From Nipponacmea schrenckii (taxonomy: Eukaryota; Mollusca; Gastropoda; Lottiidae): a DNA stretch of 64,000 bases. Under the pieces are notes generated by a model. It ran no database searches. It worked only from the letters and a program-made list of their open reading frames with translations, and was not told the origin of the DNA. The stretch lies in NCBI GenBank assembly GCA_030562195.1, contig CM060200.1, positions 28,559,023 through 28,623,022 on the forward strand, given 5' to 3'. Shown piece by piece: positions 12,371-24,233 of this stretch. How positions within the stretch are numbered: the stretch's first letter is position 1; each line of letters starts with the position of its first letter. The translations under genes were made by a program, and so were the position numbers.

Positions 12371-14660
12371 ATGAATCCACAATTATTATTAGTTACCATC
12401 ATAGGATGTCTCCTTCAGAATGTCCAGGGTCAACTATCGTGGATGAACATGCGAAATATGAATATGAGAGGGATGAATCCTGCTATGAGTCTAGGACTCA
12501 GCGCTTTACAATCTCTTGGAGCAGCGCCTGCTACTACTTCCGGTATGCAGTCTGGATCTGGCTTGAACTGTAAGTAACTGATGACGTTTTCAATAAGACA
12601 GAGCTTAATATTAACAAGATATATTAAAGGAAATCGAAATCAAATATCAGTTTAGTTAGCAAAGAACAGTATAGTACTTGCAAAGCCAAACTAAACTGAC
12701 AAGCTCCTCGTTGAGAACGCAGTATGCTATTCACATTAATCAAGAATGATTCTAGAATCTTACGTTTACTTGTCACCCCTTTCATTGAGTCAACCTAACT
12801 ACTATTGTTTACTTTTTGTTAGTTGAATTCTTTCCAGAATTCTCAAGATTTTTATTAATATTTCAGTTGGAAGTTCTGTCCCCGCATCCCAGATGATGAT
12901 GACATGCGTTGGCAAACAACCTGCTTCTACAGGAGGTCAGAACGTTATCGCGGTCACCATCAGACAAGTCACAGTCAACAATAACAACAATAACATGTTT
13001 AATGTAATTTCTTTCTACCTAATTATGGAAAGGGTTGTATCACAGTCAGTTAGAATGTTCGAGTAACGTCATATGGCATGCGAAATTCTCTTGACCTTGA
13101 ATGAGTTATCGTTCTTGAATATGAGTAGAATTTATTCAAAAATGATCAATGCCAAGAGCATGAAGTCTACACCTAAACCATCAGTTAAATACATATAAAT
13201 ATGATGGCTTCTTTCTTTCACATGTCAGTGATGTAAATACTGGGTTAGATTTGACATTGCATAGTCTGTGATCGTTCAGGTCTCGCACCAGTTGCAAGAT
13301 AAAAAGCGACTGCTGACCCTAACACCATTGCAAATTACATTTTTGGGTTTTTTTTTTTCAAATGAACTGTGGAAAAGACAATATATCCAGTAAATCTCAT
13401 CTAATAGGACTATGGTACCATTTCTTTTTAGTTATTTAATTCAAGACCAACAAGTGAAGTTAGGGCTGATGTTTCCATTACATCACGTGATATCGATGGT
13501 ATGTTTTCATTGGTTGTAACAGAGAGGGCACGTGATGAGAGTACCTGCACCACGGATGGAATGGGAGAATTAGTAGCAAGGTGAGTGTCGGTCTACTCCT
13601 AGTTGATCAATGTCGTAACATTTATGGGGGCAAGTAAGAAAAATGTGGCAAATTCTCCCAGTTTAACTTGGGATGTCATAAAGCCTTACTTGATCTGCTT
13701 CCAGTTGATACTGATACGCCAGGTATTCATCGTTGGTTTGACCCCACTACCCTTATTTCACCCTTCCATCCCCACCCCAACACAAACCTTGTCTTATTTA
13801 TCATGATCATAAACGTAGACTTCCCACTACTATCTGTCTACACAGGCCGTATTGAAATCAATGGAGCAATGATGTTTTCAAGCAAATGGCACTAAACTCT
13901 TAAACCAACATCTTCCGAGTCATGACCACCAATGTCATGTCGACGATAAAACAACTTACTTTATACATCTTAATCACTGCTTCCAATTCCCCAATTTTAT
14001 TCAGATACTTACTGTATTTCAGTGCCAGTGGTAGCGCTAATAATGTTGCTCGACAACTGGGTATTTTTGGTATGCTTCCCCAGTTGGGTGCTACACTTAA
14101 CTCCGAGAGAAGTAATGGTATTTTACGGGATGTCGACATTAGACCAGGAGAGAAAAAAGACCTATCGATCTCAGCTTCCAGTCTACCGTTTAGTAATGTG
14201 AGAAATTTCGCTGGTCACGGTATTGCTGTAAGTAAAATGAAGTTTTTTGTCTATTTCGTTTACCTGATCATTAATAGGGCGCTGAAACCTCCTTACAGGA
14301 ACTTCCACAACGATTTTAAATTCAAAACATTGATTAAAAGATTAAAAATGTTTCAAGAAATCATGTTGGATAAATGTCCATCCGTGCTCTCTTCATAAGT
14401 GCAATTTGCAGAAACGTCGTTGCATAATATAAGACTGCCATCACCGATATTAGCATAAGAAACAGACGACTGATCAACTATATTATTCTTTATAGCTATG
14501 TGGAGTTGTTACACCTGTTGGAGATATAGTGGTCAACACCAACCAATTTGGTTTCCCGATTGGAAACATTCAACAGATGAACACAGCCGCTGTTTGCGAA
14601 GGAGAAATTCCACTCTGCTGTAAATTAGGATATGATAACACTGAAGCTATGCCTTTTTAA
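12371..14660 (+). CDS. secreted SOD-like-fold cluster protein, copy 3
   Basis: Exons 12371-12569, 12867-13003, 13432-13580, 14023-14227 and 14496-14660 join to 285 codons (284 residues), again with phases 1, 0, 2, 0. The exon 2 donor is GTAATT, weaker than the others. A signal peptide (MNPQLLLVTIIGCLLQNVQG) is followed by a Met/Asn-rich stretch (WMNMRNMNMRGMNPAM) not found in copies 1-2, then a Ser/Ala/Gly linker. Exon 2 ends in a poly-Asn run. Core landmarks: TCVGK in exon 2, FSLVVTE then STCTTDG in exon 3, FAGHGIA closing exon 4, and LCGVVTP, VCEGEI and LCCKLGY in exon 5. The single histidine in FAGHGIA sits near but not at the SOD copper-ligand position and the HxH pair is lost, so catalysis is unlikely. 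Function is unknown; an extracellular matrix or mucus role is inference. Confidence 0.85.
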
Positions 14661-16380
14661 ACAAATAAGGTCCAATAATCAATCGTTTGTACACTTTGAC
14701 TTCTGAATTTAAAGTACTCACAGTCTATATCATGAATTATCTCTGCAGAAATCTAAACTAATAGGCAAAATTTAAGAAAAGGCAACACATATTGAAAATC
14801 GTAGTCATCAAACAATAATTATCGAAATACACGTAGAAACATTTCACAATGTAAACAAAACCTATGTGTTTGATTGAACTATTTTGTAGAGGAACAGTCA
14901 TTTGCTCTTCTTAACATATGATTATAGATTTTTTTTTAATTATAATATGGCAAACAGTATATTTTTCAGGGTTCTAAATCAATTCGCAAAGCTTAAATTA
15001 TCGTTTACAAAAAGAGAAAAAAAAATTCTGTAACCAGAGGTCGTTCATTTCAATGTTACACGACGCTTATGTATGGAATAAGGATTTTGAGAAATTTTTG
15101 GCTTTCAGGCTTTTAAAGGGGTTTAATGCTGTGGGGGGGGGGGGGGGAGAGGAACGTGGAATAACAATGGTTTTGAAGGGGTTTTAAGTTGGGCTTGGAT
15201 AATTAGAAGGGTTTTGAAGGGGTTTTATGTTGGGCTTAGGTGATTTGAAGTGGTTTGAGGGGGGAGGGGGCTTAGAAGGGTTTTTGAAGTAGTTTTTGAA
15301 GGGTCTATCGGTTGTTTGATAAGCAAAAAAAATGGTAATTGAAAAATTAGGTTTCGTAGTTAACAATAGATATAGGAGTTCTCATAGTAGATTAAAAAGA
15401 GATTTAGTAGGGGTAGGGCGGGGAGGAGGGGGAGGGGTTAAGCACGACAGTCTACGGGAACTTGAGAAAGAATTTTGGGATTATTTCTGTACAAAATGTG
15501 TTTGAGTGTGAAATATTATTAATATTCCAGTCCCTGTGGAAATTGGTGGGGGTTTTCAAATAGCAAATAATATTTGACTTTATTATAGTCACTACCCAAC
15601 TACAGTCACTACACCTTTTTAGATATTATCAACAGAATCTGTATAATTCAAAATTAGTATTGTTTTTTTGAAATATTATTGTTGTGAGATAAAGGTTTTT
15701 TTGTTTTTTTAATTAAAGTATTTTTATATATTGAAATGTGTTTAAGTTCTCAATAAAGATAATTATGGTCGCAACTTAAAAACTTAACATTTACTTTTTC
15801 TGAGGCTTTCCGAATTGACAGCCAGTATTATCCAGTCCCCACTTTCAGTCAAAAGAGTCTGGTCGTCAGAGACAACTGAATTCATATGAATATGAATATG
15901 CTTTCAATAAAACTCTCCCCAAGAAAGCAAAGGATAGATGTTAAGATGCTTACGATTGAGAAAAAACGCTACTGGTCAACTTACATAAACTTATCTTTTC
16001 TTTAGTGAAAGAAGCATTTTGTTGGCAGATTTGCAAGTTTCTAAAGAAAAGCTGATTGACAATCAAATTCCACTATTACTTCTACTGTTACGTATCAAAG
16101 ACAGAAATATATATATAAAAACATTTGAGCCATGTATAAGCAGAGGCTTAGTATCATTTCAGACATATTCCTCTTAATACGTCGATTGTTGTTATAAAAG
16201 CTATAACATTTCCAATGAACATCTTTCAATGAAGAGGTTTCAAAATGGCCTTTAATGTGATTTGAAGGCTTTGTTGGAATATTTTACCTTTTTTCAAACT
16301 TCAAAATAGAACTACGTTCGTTTTTGTTGATGTGAATGTATGGTGGAAAAGTTTCTAAACCATAATATCAGAGGTAGAGG
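14661..16380. other. intergenic spacer with G-rich stretch
   Basis: No gene seen. 15110-15460 on the + strand is G-rich low complexity, with a 15-G run at 15133-15147 and repeated GAAGGGGTTTTA-like motifs. Confidence 0.55.
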
Positions 16381-16382
16381 TA

Positions 16383-16955
16383 ATGTGGATAACTTCTCCT
16401 GCAGTGTCCCGGAGTATAGGAAGACCACCTTCTTTTATATCAATTTATTTTATGGCTGTTGCTTCGAGCCAGGATGGTGTACATGTATTAGGTAGTAACG
16501 GATGCGGGCTGATGAGAATAATGAATATACGGGAGAGATTGGTTTCCCTTAGCCCCAGAGTTGCTTCGGAAGTGTTCAGACTAACATCAAAAGATAGTCC
16601 AATCATCTTAAGAAAGTAATCATAGTAGCTTGGTTGTCAAATTCATTCATTTATTCATTCAATGTCACAATAATTACCTTTCTGATAGTGAGATAAATAT
16701 GATATTTGTACGGTGACGCAGTTACAGAGACTCAAGAAAATGCCTGAAGGGGGAAAAAGGTCTTGAAAAACCCCTTGAAAAATGTCTCCTCCCCAAAATC
16801 ACAATGCAGCGATTCAAAAATGTATCATCCCGGAGTGTCGGGATGGATGGGGGCTTCGTTTAAGTAGATGAGAATAATAAATATACTGGAGAGATTTGTC
16901 TCCCTTGACCCCAGAGGTACTATGAACGTGTTCAGGCAAACATCAAAAGATAGCA
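16383..16955. repeat. locally duplicated segment with short ORF
   Basis: 16507-16606 and 16857-16952 are a diverged direct duplication (shared GATGAGAATAAT and AACATCAAAAGATAG). The first copy lies in a 78-codon open frame (16383-16619) that I do not recognise; the second has in-frame stops. It could be a decayed exon or an unclassified repeat. Confidence 0.5.
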
Positions 16956-17702
16956 GTATGTACGCTTTAAATGAAAAAAAAATCTATATTTGCCTATTGC
17001 AAACAAGAACGTCAACCCAAACAGAGGCCAGTTTTGGACGATTTTAGTACCTTTTTAATAACAATCAGTTAACTTTGAGATTTTCTGATAGTTTGCGGCT
17101 CCAAGTTTTCTATTACTTGGTGTTAACAAATCCATGTGTGGTTTGTAGGACTCGTTTCTTGATAATTACCAAATTGTTGAGCATTGGCATAGTAGCCCTG
17201 CCTTGGGTTTTTCTATCTCTAAGTTTCGTCATGTTTTTAAGAAATAGGTCGTACATGACAGGCTTTGATATAGTCATTAGACGTAACTGTGGTAGAAAAC
17301 TTGTTAGGTATCAGAAAACGAAACGAACTTGCAATTCAAATTTAATCAGATTTGTGTCAGGTCAATCCTATGACAGTTGATAATTAGGTGTAAATGCGTT
17401 CTCGTCGGGTTATACTCGCAAATGCGTTGCACCTTAACATCGTCAATATAAAGAATCGATTGGTATTGCCCGCGGTATCGAAGTTATTTTTTAACATTTT
17501 AGTTTTTCCTTTCGAAATATTTAATTAATTAAATAGATTAATTAATAATCGTGAGTTGCAGATAATTGACATCATATCTGACCCTACCTTCACCACGAAT
17601 ACCCATTGGCCGAGAGATATCTACCCTAGACCCAAGTTTAAAAGAACGTCAAAAGAGACTATCGCGCTGTCTACTTCACTAGTATCAATCAAGACCGGTA
17701 AT
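16956..17702. other. upstream region of copy 4
   Basis: A weak TATA candidate (TATAAAG, 17447-17453) lies 250 bp before the ATG of copy 4, and an AT-rich palindromic TTAATTAATT tract lies at about 17520-17548. An open frame at 17075-17380 has no support. Confidence 0.35.
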
Positions 17703-20700
17703 ATGGCAGGCCAACTTTGTCTTTTCTTGTGTGTGGTTATTACCATTCAATGGTGCTCGGCTCAGGCTCCATGGGGACAATTCTCTGGTTTACGTGGGTT
17801 TAGTCCCTTGCCATTTGGTGGAGGAATGAATCAGTTTGGAGGACCACAACAAAATACTAATACATGTAAGTAGACTTTAGAACTATTCGTATTACTATGA
17901 ATAGGAATATATAAAGTATTTTGATATCAGGTCGACTGGCGATTCACCGCATCTCCATGGACCAGCCGTAGTCGTAGTCGTAGTCGGCAATGTCATTGGC
18001 CCCTTTTAAAGAAATCTATCGGCTACTAAATGTTTGCAAATCTCGACTCTGTAGGTCCAAAGTCAAGATTTAATTTCTATTAGAACACTGACAATAACAG
18101 CAACAATTGGTGGTAATTGTGATATTCCGTAGTTATTATATTTAGGTAGACTAGACCCAGGGATTGCTCAGTAAAAGTTATTGTTTTTAACAATTACCTT
18201 ATAGCTTCTGTTTGTACCATTGAAGGAAATGAAATATGTAATAGTAAATAGTTTTATATTTTGGATCTGGCATAAGGGGCAATAAAATATTGCACATAGA
18301 ACCCTTTTAATGTCCTGGATATTCCATTAAAATTTTGATTAATAACCATCTGGGTACAACTTTTATTAAGAAGGTTCGTGAATCTCTTGTGCCAACAATT
18401 AGTCCATGTTATACATTTTGCAATCTTAAAATCGAGTTTTTGACGATTTTTCTATCAAAAGTTTAATCATGTGCCATATGTTGGAATAAAGTTGAACACT
18501 ACAGACGTCGTTCTTATTCTTTCGATACCCACCCACTTTTACATGTTGTGCAATTACTCTTTTCGAACCATTTGATAAAACTTATCATTTTAGCTATACA
18601 GCTATTTCTCAAGAATTGGTTTACTTGAACGGATTTTTATTCATATTCGTCCATTTCTATGTATTATGTTTTAGTTTTTATTTTTTTGGTACAAATATAT
18701 AGTTATTTGCATCGGATTTTCTAGAACATATTGTTATCAATACTTTATTTAAATTGTGTTTTTTTTTTCAGACCAATATGTAAATTGTGGCGCTGCTGAT
18801 CAGAATCAAAATGAACTAAAAGTGACCTTCACTCGACCGACCTCTGGCCAGAACAATATGCTTCAACAACAGGTAAGCAGGCATAAATTTTTTTAAAGGC
18901 AACACTGTTCGAACTTAACCTTTCATAATTCTTTATTCCTGAATGTCAAGGATGAATGGAAAGGGTGGGGTGGGGTTCACATATATCTGTACAAGATGGA
19001 TTCTTACTGTTAAATTGACTTCAAATTTTAGTTATCATTGAAAATCTATTTTAGTTCCCATGGTTACGACAACAACAAACCAGTGCTGAAAATGAACCTG
19101 TTCGAATGGAATTCTCGATTAAATCAGCTGGACAACAACTCTCCGGTAACATGCAGTTGGTAATGACCGAATATGGCCCTGCTTCCCCCGGTATGTGTAA
19201 TCCAGCCTTGCTCGGTAGCATCAAACAAGGTTTCAGAAGAAATCAAATGACACCCTTCTCCAACCCATGGAATCCAGCTCAATCATTCTCTCCAAATAAC
19301 AATCTGCCGTAAGTTCACAGTTATTTTCTTACACAAATATTGAAATGTCTGTTGTTCTATTTTCGTGGTTCTTAACCTGACCTCTCTCACACAAAACTTG
19401 AATATGAACCTGTCATTAGTGTAGACTTTCACATTGACAAGTACCAGTTTTGTGATAAAATCATGATATTGTTTGTAGAGCAGGGTCTGTTACCCCTAGG
19501 ATACGAGTACATGTCATTAAAGGGTATGTGTGTGTGGGGGGGGGGGGAGTTATTGATACATTTTAAAGGGTTGATTTCTCTATTTTAGTTGATTTAGGCT
19601 TTAGGTGTGGTTTATTGAATTTCAAAGTTATACTCAGGATTAAAAGAATTCGGTTGCGAACACGGAAAGATTCAATGTACCAACCTTTGATGGGCAATAC
19701 ACACCGTAATGTGATGCATTGCTAATGTAAATTCAGATTGATTGAATACAAGCAACGCACAAATCTATAAGTTTAAATGAGCATAGAGATCAACATATTC
19801 TTTTACCAAGTACAATGACGCGGAGAGGGCAAACCCAGCCCAGCTTCTTAAAATACCTTTATTAAAGATTATTGGAATGGGTGTTCATGGTCTTCCTATA
19901 TTGTATAAAGGAATTGTGTGTTGTATTTTTCAGAGCCGGACAACTGGGATCTGGATTCTTTCTCCAGCCAGGACAATCATTCCAAATTTCCAGAAATGTT
20001 GAAATCAACTTCGAAGAAATGGCCGGCAGTGGAATTGCTGTAAGTAATACTATTTTTTTAATCATTTTTAAACAACCATCTGGTAACGCAGACGAAGAGA
20101 AAACTTTTCCGCCAAATATTCTCCTTGTTACATATATTATGATGTACTAAGTGTTTACTTTGGCTTCATGTGTTGCTGGTAATGATTATTGTGTTCGATG
20201 GTGTTATAAAACCAGACTGATCTTATTCACGCTTGAGATCTTCATCTGGTGTGCACATTCTATTTAAACTTAGATCACACTATCCTGATTTTTTTCTGAT
20301 ATTTTTCTGCAACTATGGAGATGAACTAGAAAAAGAAAAATGATAAAAGAAGTATTTGACAGTTCTGTTATATAGAGTTCTGTTATATAGAGTACGGTTA
20401 TAAAGAGTACCGGGTACTGTTATATAAAATACAGTTATATTGAGTACTGTGATATAGAGTACTGTCATATAGAGTACGGTTATATAGAGTACCGGGTACT
20501 GTTATAAGTACTGTTATAGAAAGTAATGTTATATAGATAACGGTTATATAGTGTACGTTTATATAGAGTACCGGGTACTGTTATGTTAAGCACTGTTATA
20601 TAGAGTACGGTTATATAGATTAAGATTATTTAGAGTACGGTTATATAGGGTACGTTTATATAGAGTACGGTTATATAGAGTATGGTTATATAAGAGTCCG

Positions 20701-22105
20701 GTTATATACAGTAACGGGTAATGTTTTAGAGTACTCTCATATAGAGTCCGGTTATATACAGTAATGGGTACTCTTATATAAAGTACTGTTATATAGGGTA
20801 CTGTTATATAGATTACTGTTATATAGAATAATATTATAAAGAGTACTGCTATGTAGTTATTTCGTTCCGTGTTGTTTTTATATTGTATTTCATGGGATCT
20901 CTACCCCTCAAACGCAGCTTAACGCAGCTTAATGATCGCTTAATTATAGAGAGGTTTCGCAATTTTGTTTGAATCTATTTTGAATTGAATCAAGAGCTTA
21001 TTAAAGTAAGTATATATCATACAAACTTCGTTACACATTCTGGTGGCATTTTTGCCCACATACTGTCACTTTCTGTTTTAAACCACGCTTTCCAAACTTC
21101 TTTTTTACTGTCTTGATAGAAGCATAATAGGAGGTTTCGTAACGAACACTAAATTAATATTGATGCTTTATTTGTTCAGATGGACTGGTGAATTAAAATC
21201 TCCAAGAACCCAAACCCAAACCGAAAAACGAAACCCGACATTCGAAATATTAGATTGACACTACATTATTTAGAGCAAATAAATTATTACCACGAGGGAG
21301 TATATCAATCAGAAATGAAAGATAAATAAGTCAATCAAGTTTATACATATTTACTTTTTGAAATTAATAAGTTGCGAAACCTCTCTATTTTTTTCTGCTC
21401 GAAATAATTTCTTCATTATTTATCAGGATGGGTCAATATTTTATGACATACCTAGTCTATTTCACAGATATCTACATAAATAATGATCCAAATTTTAAAC
21501 TTTTGGCGAAAAACACGGTCAAATATGGACGTCGGCAGAACATCGGCGTGAGGAGGGGCGGAAGCGGAAGCGGAAACGTCTTGCAAATTTACAAAATACT
21601 TATATTGCCTATGGTATATTTCGGATTTGTTCTAGAACCAACTAGTAGACAGGATTCTCTGTACACAATTGACACTTGGCTCAACAGAAGCAAGATTAAC
21701 TTTTTTGTAAAAAATATAAAGATTGCTTCTTTTTTAGTTTCGCTCTAAAATATTTATGATTGTTTCGTTGTAACGATGACTCATACGGGATATTTGTTTC
21801 AATCAAATTCAATTTTAATGGTAGAACAACCTCCTATTGCTATAATGTTATTTCTATTTCAGCTTTGTAGAGCAGTCAACGGAAACAGTTGTTCAATGAC
21901 ACTGAACCTGTGCTGTACCCTAGCTAAAGGATCCTCTCCCATGGCCACCTCAATGTCAACAGGCAACAACCAATTCGGAAACGATCCATTCGGACAGCAA
22001 AACGGAGGATTCACCGGACAAACAGGATTCACTGGAGGTCAAACAAGCGATCCATTCGCAAACCCTCAACCCGCAGGTGGCGCTGGTGCAATGGTTTTCC
22101 CTTAA
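17703..22105 (+). CDS. secreted SOD-like-fold cluster protein, copy 4, isoform with proximal last exon
   Basis: Exons 17703-17865, 18772-18872, 19055-19308, 19934-20039 and 21863-22105 join to 289 codons (288 residues), phases 1, 0, 2, 0. The signal peptide (MAGQLCLFLCVVITIQWCSA) is followed by a Gly/Phe/Gln/Asn-rich N-terminal stretch. Exon 2 carries VNCGAA; exon 3 is long, with MQLVMTEYGPAS where SOD has its HxH strand, then GMCNPALLG and a Pro/Asn-rich extension; exon 4 ends MAGSGIA; exon 5 has LCRAVNGNSC and LNLCC and then a Gly/Gln/Asn/Phe-rich tail. SOD metal ligands are absent. The low-complexity tails suit an assembling or sticky extracellular protein; that is inference. A poly(A) signal AATAAA lies at 22280-22285. 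A distal alternative last exon is annotated separately. Confidence 0.85.
20367..20855. repeat. ~17-bp tandem repeat in intron 4 of copy 4
   Basis: Degenerate units of GTTATATAGAGTACGG and GTTATATAGAGTACTG, with occasional CCGGGTA insertions, about 27 units. Confidence 0.85.
20949..21385. mobile_element. mariner-like MITE
   Basis: Perfect 14-bp terminal inverted repeats GAGAGGTTTCGCAA (20949-20962) and TTGCGAAACCTCTC (21372-21385) are flanked by TA on each side (20947-20948, 21386-21387), as in Tc1/mariner insertions. It is 437 bp, non-coding, in intron 4 of copy 4. A related internal motif GGAGGTTTCGTAACG lies near 21131. Confidence 0.78.
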
Positions 22106-22279
22106 AGAACAGACAACATATTGTTTGAACAGTTGCTAAAGCTTAAATTTCATTTCAACTTAACATTTGTATTCTAAATAGAGCGGGATGTTGTCAAAGA
22201 GAATATCAGGGATATGTCGACCATCTTGTTGTTTTTTAAAATGCTCATGTATAACTCCACAAGACTTAAATATAGCCGT

Positions 22280-22285
22280 AATAAA
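22280..22285 (+). terminator. poly(A) signal, proximal last exon
   Basis: AATAAA, 175 nt after the stop of the proximal last exon of copy 4. Confidence 0.6.
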
Positions 22286-23024
22286 TTCAAGTAGATCTTA
22301 TTCTCTTTTTCATTTTGTGGACGGTCCTGGTCGATTGGGCACTAAAGTACAGTGAACTATCAAAGTGGCAATCTCAGTTTAAACAGAGCTGTAAAACGTA
22401 CTTCACGGGAAAAGTCATTCGATGACTTGAAGAGCCACGAAAGGTTTAGAAATAAGGGTCTCGGGTTAAAGGTCAACTTTGAAATAACGTATATATGATC
22501 TTGATCTTAATCATACTTAATTGCCGATAAAATATTTTATAGCATAAATGGTACTCAGCACGAGAAACTCGTGGTATAAAGAGTTTATCATATTTCAAAT
22601 TGGTTTTCTAGGATCTCTGTAATGCATCCAGTCCTGAATCCAAAAAAAGAACTTGTTGGTGTAATTATTGGTTCAATGTCTTTATAATTCTAATAAAGCC
22701 CGTCGATTCATTTTATTCTGATCTATTTTGGTCAATTCACCCAACCATGTAGCATTTAATGTTGTGTTTCTGTTAGTCTGACATAAATTGTTTTTTTTTT
22801 CTCCACTAATTACAAATTAAAACTGGTTCTCTTGTAGAGCTCAAGTTTTGTGTAATCTAACGATTTTCAAGTCCAGTCAATCCACATATCTTTCTCAAAA
22901 TTGCCTTGAGATCGACAACTCTAATAAAATGGCTTTATTGCAGCAAAAGTATTTAAACGACTTTTCAAGTATTGGCATGCAATCTATTTTTTTTTTTAAT
23001 TTTTAATTTTTGTACATTTTTCAG

Positions 23025-23267
23025 TTATGTCGAGGAATTAATGGTAACCAATGTACCTTCATGTTGAATCTGTGCTGTACTCCGGCCAAAGGTACCTCAT
23101 CACTGGTGGCCGCACAGTTCAACCAAGCTCAGAATCAATTTGGTCAAAATGGATTCGGACAAATGTCAAATACTGGTTTTGGTCAGACAGGATTTAATCA
23201 AGGCACCAATATTAATACTAATACTAACACCAATACCAATACCAATACCAATACTGGATTTTTCTAA
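23025..23267 (+). CDS. distal alternative last exon of copy 4
   Basis: A pyrimidine-rich acceptor (TTTTTCAG, ending 23024) opens an exon in phase 0 that encodes 80 residues and TAA (23265-23267). It is exactly 243 nt, the same as the proximal last exon, and the first 27 residues match it closely (LCRGINGNQC and LNLCCTPAKG against LCRAVNGNSC and LNLCCTLAKG). Its tail differs: Phe/Gly/Gln/Asn-rich, then a run of Asn-Thr dipeptides. No signal-peptide exon or other coding exon lies between 22105 and 23025, so it is best read as an alternative, mutually exclusive terminal exon of the same gene; the resulting isoform is also 288 residues. Its own AATAAA is at 23455-23460. Confidence 0.75.
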   Translation, partial: LCRGINGNQCTFMLNLCCTPAKGTSSLVAAQFNQAQNQFGQNGFGQMSNTGFGQTGFNQGTNINTNTNTNTNTNTNTGFF

Positions 23268-23454
23268 ATGATTTCTCACGAACATCACAAAAATACAATT
23301 TCCTGTCACAGGCACATTTACATTTCCAACTGGAAGGGATTTGGCGATCAACAATTTTTACAAACTTCCTATTCTGAATTAAGTGGAAGATTACAATTTT
23401 AAATGTCCATGATATTGTAGACAAAGATCAAAATTCTTCTGTAATTAAGGTTTT

Positions 23455-23460
23455 AATAAA
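23455..23460 (+). terminator. poly(A) signal, distal last exon
   Basis: AATAAA, 188 nt after the stop of the distal last exon. Confidence 0.6.
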
Positions 23461-24181
23461 TAATCACCAACTTTCTGTTTGAGTCTCTCTGAATGCCAAC
23501 ACCGAAATTAAATCATCCTACAAAACTGTTATCGCGTATATTATGCATTATGAAATTTCATACTACGAAATATTTAACTGTGGTCTGAAGTCGGCCTTGA
23601 GAAATTAAACCTCTTACTTTAAACCGACTTAACTATTGTTAAAAGTTTGAAAAAGAGACAATAGAATTAAGTAAAAGAACAATGGAAATCGTCTACTCTG
23701 ACGGTTATTATATGTGTGATGAGACCAAGATGTGTACGGAACGTGCTAGAAATCTCCGTCAATAGATCAAACTTCTTCTTGACGTTTCATTATATGTCAC
23801 TTTAAACTCTTTGGACTGCTCTGTATCAATATGATATACAGAGGCACATGTTGAAGGGGGGGGGGGGGTGAGGGGTTGTGTGAGTGAAGAGGGGTGGCGA
23901 AACAATCAATATATCCTTTGCATTCCTTGAGTAATTTGGTGTCTCAAATCTCTTGGTGCAACCTCTCTTTTCTGTACCAATTTACATTTGTGTCAAACGG
24001 GTTAATGAGAAAGATGGTGAGCGCCAACGAACTGAATGGCCTGCTGGTCGAATATCCCAGTCCCAGATACAAGACTATACCAGTTTGTATTTGACATATA
24101 TCTTTCGGTAGTTGACGAGTTTTTGTGATGATTAAAAAATACCATAAAGAGGATCAGAGAGCCGGTGACCTTCAACCTACC
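23461..24181. other. intergenic spacer
   Basis: No gene seen; a 13-G run lies at 23856-23868. Confidence 0.5.
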
Positions 24182-24188
24182 TATATAT
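24182..24188 (+). promoter_or_regulatory. TATA box of the PAN-like gene
   Basis: TATATAT lies 52 bp before the ATG at 24234, giving a short leader. Confidence 0.5.
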
Positions 24189-24233
24189 TGTCTACTAACA
24201 CACCATCCTCGAGCATTTATCGGAGGTTTCACC

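Noticed and set aside
17075..17380. 101-codon open frame upstream of copy 4
   Set aside because: No signal of a family, no splice partners, lies in the promoter-side spacer.
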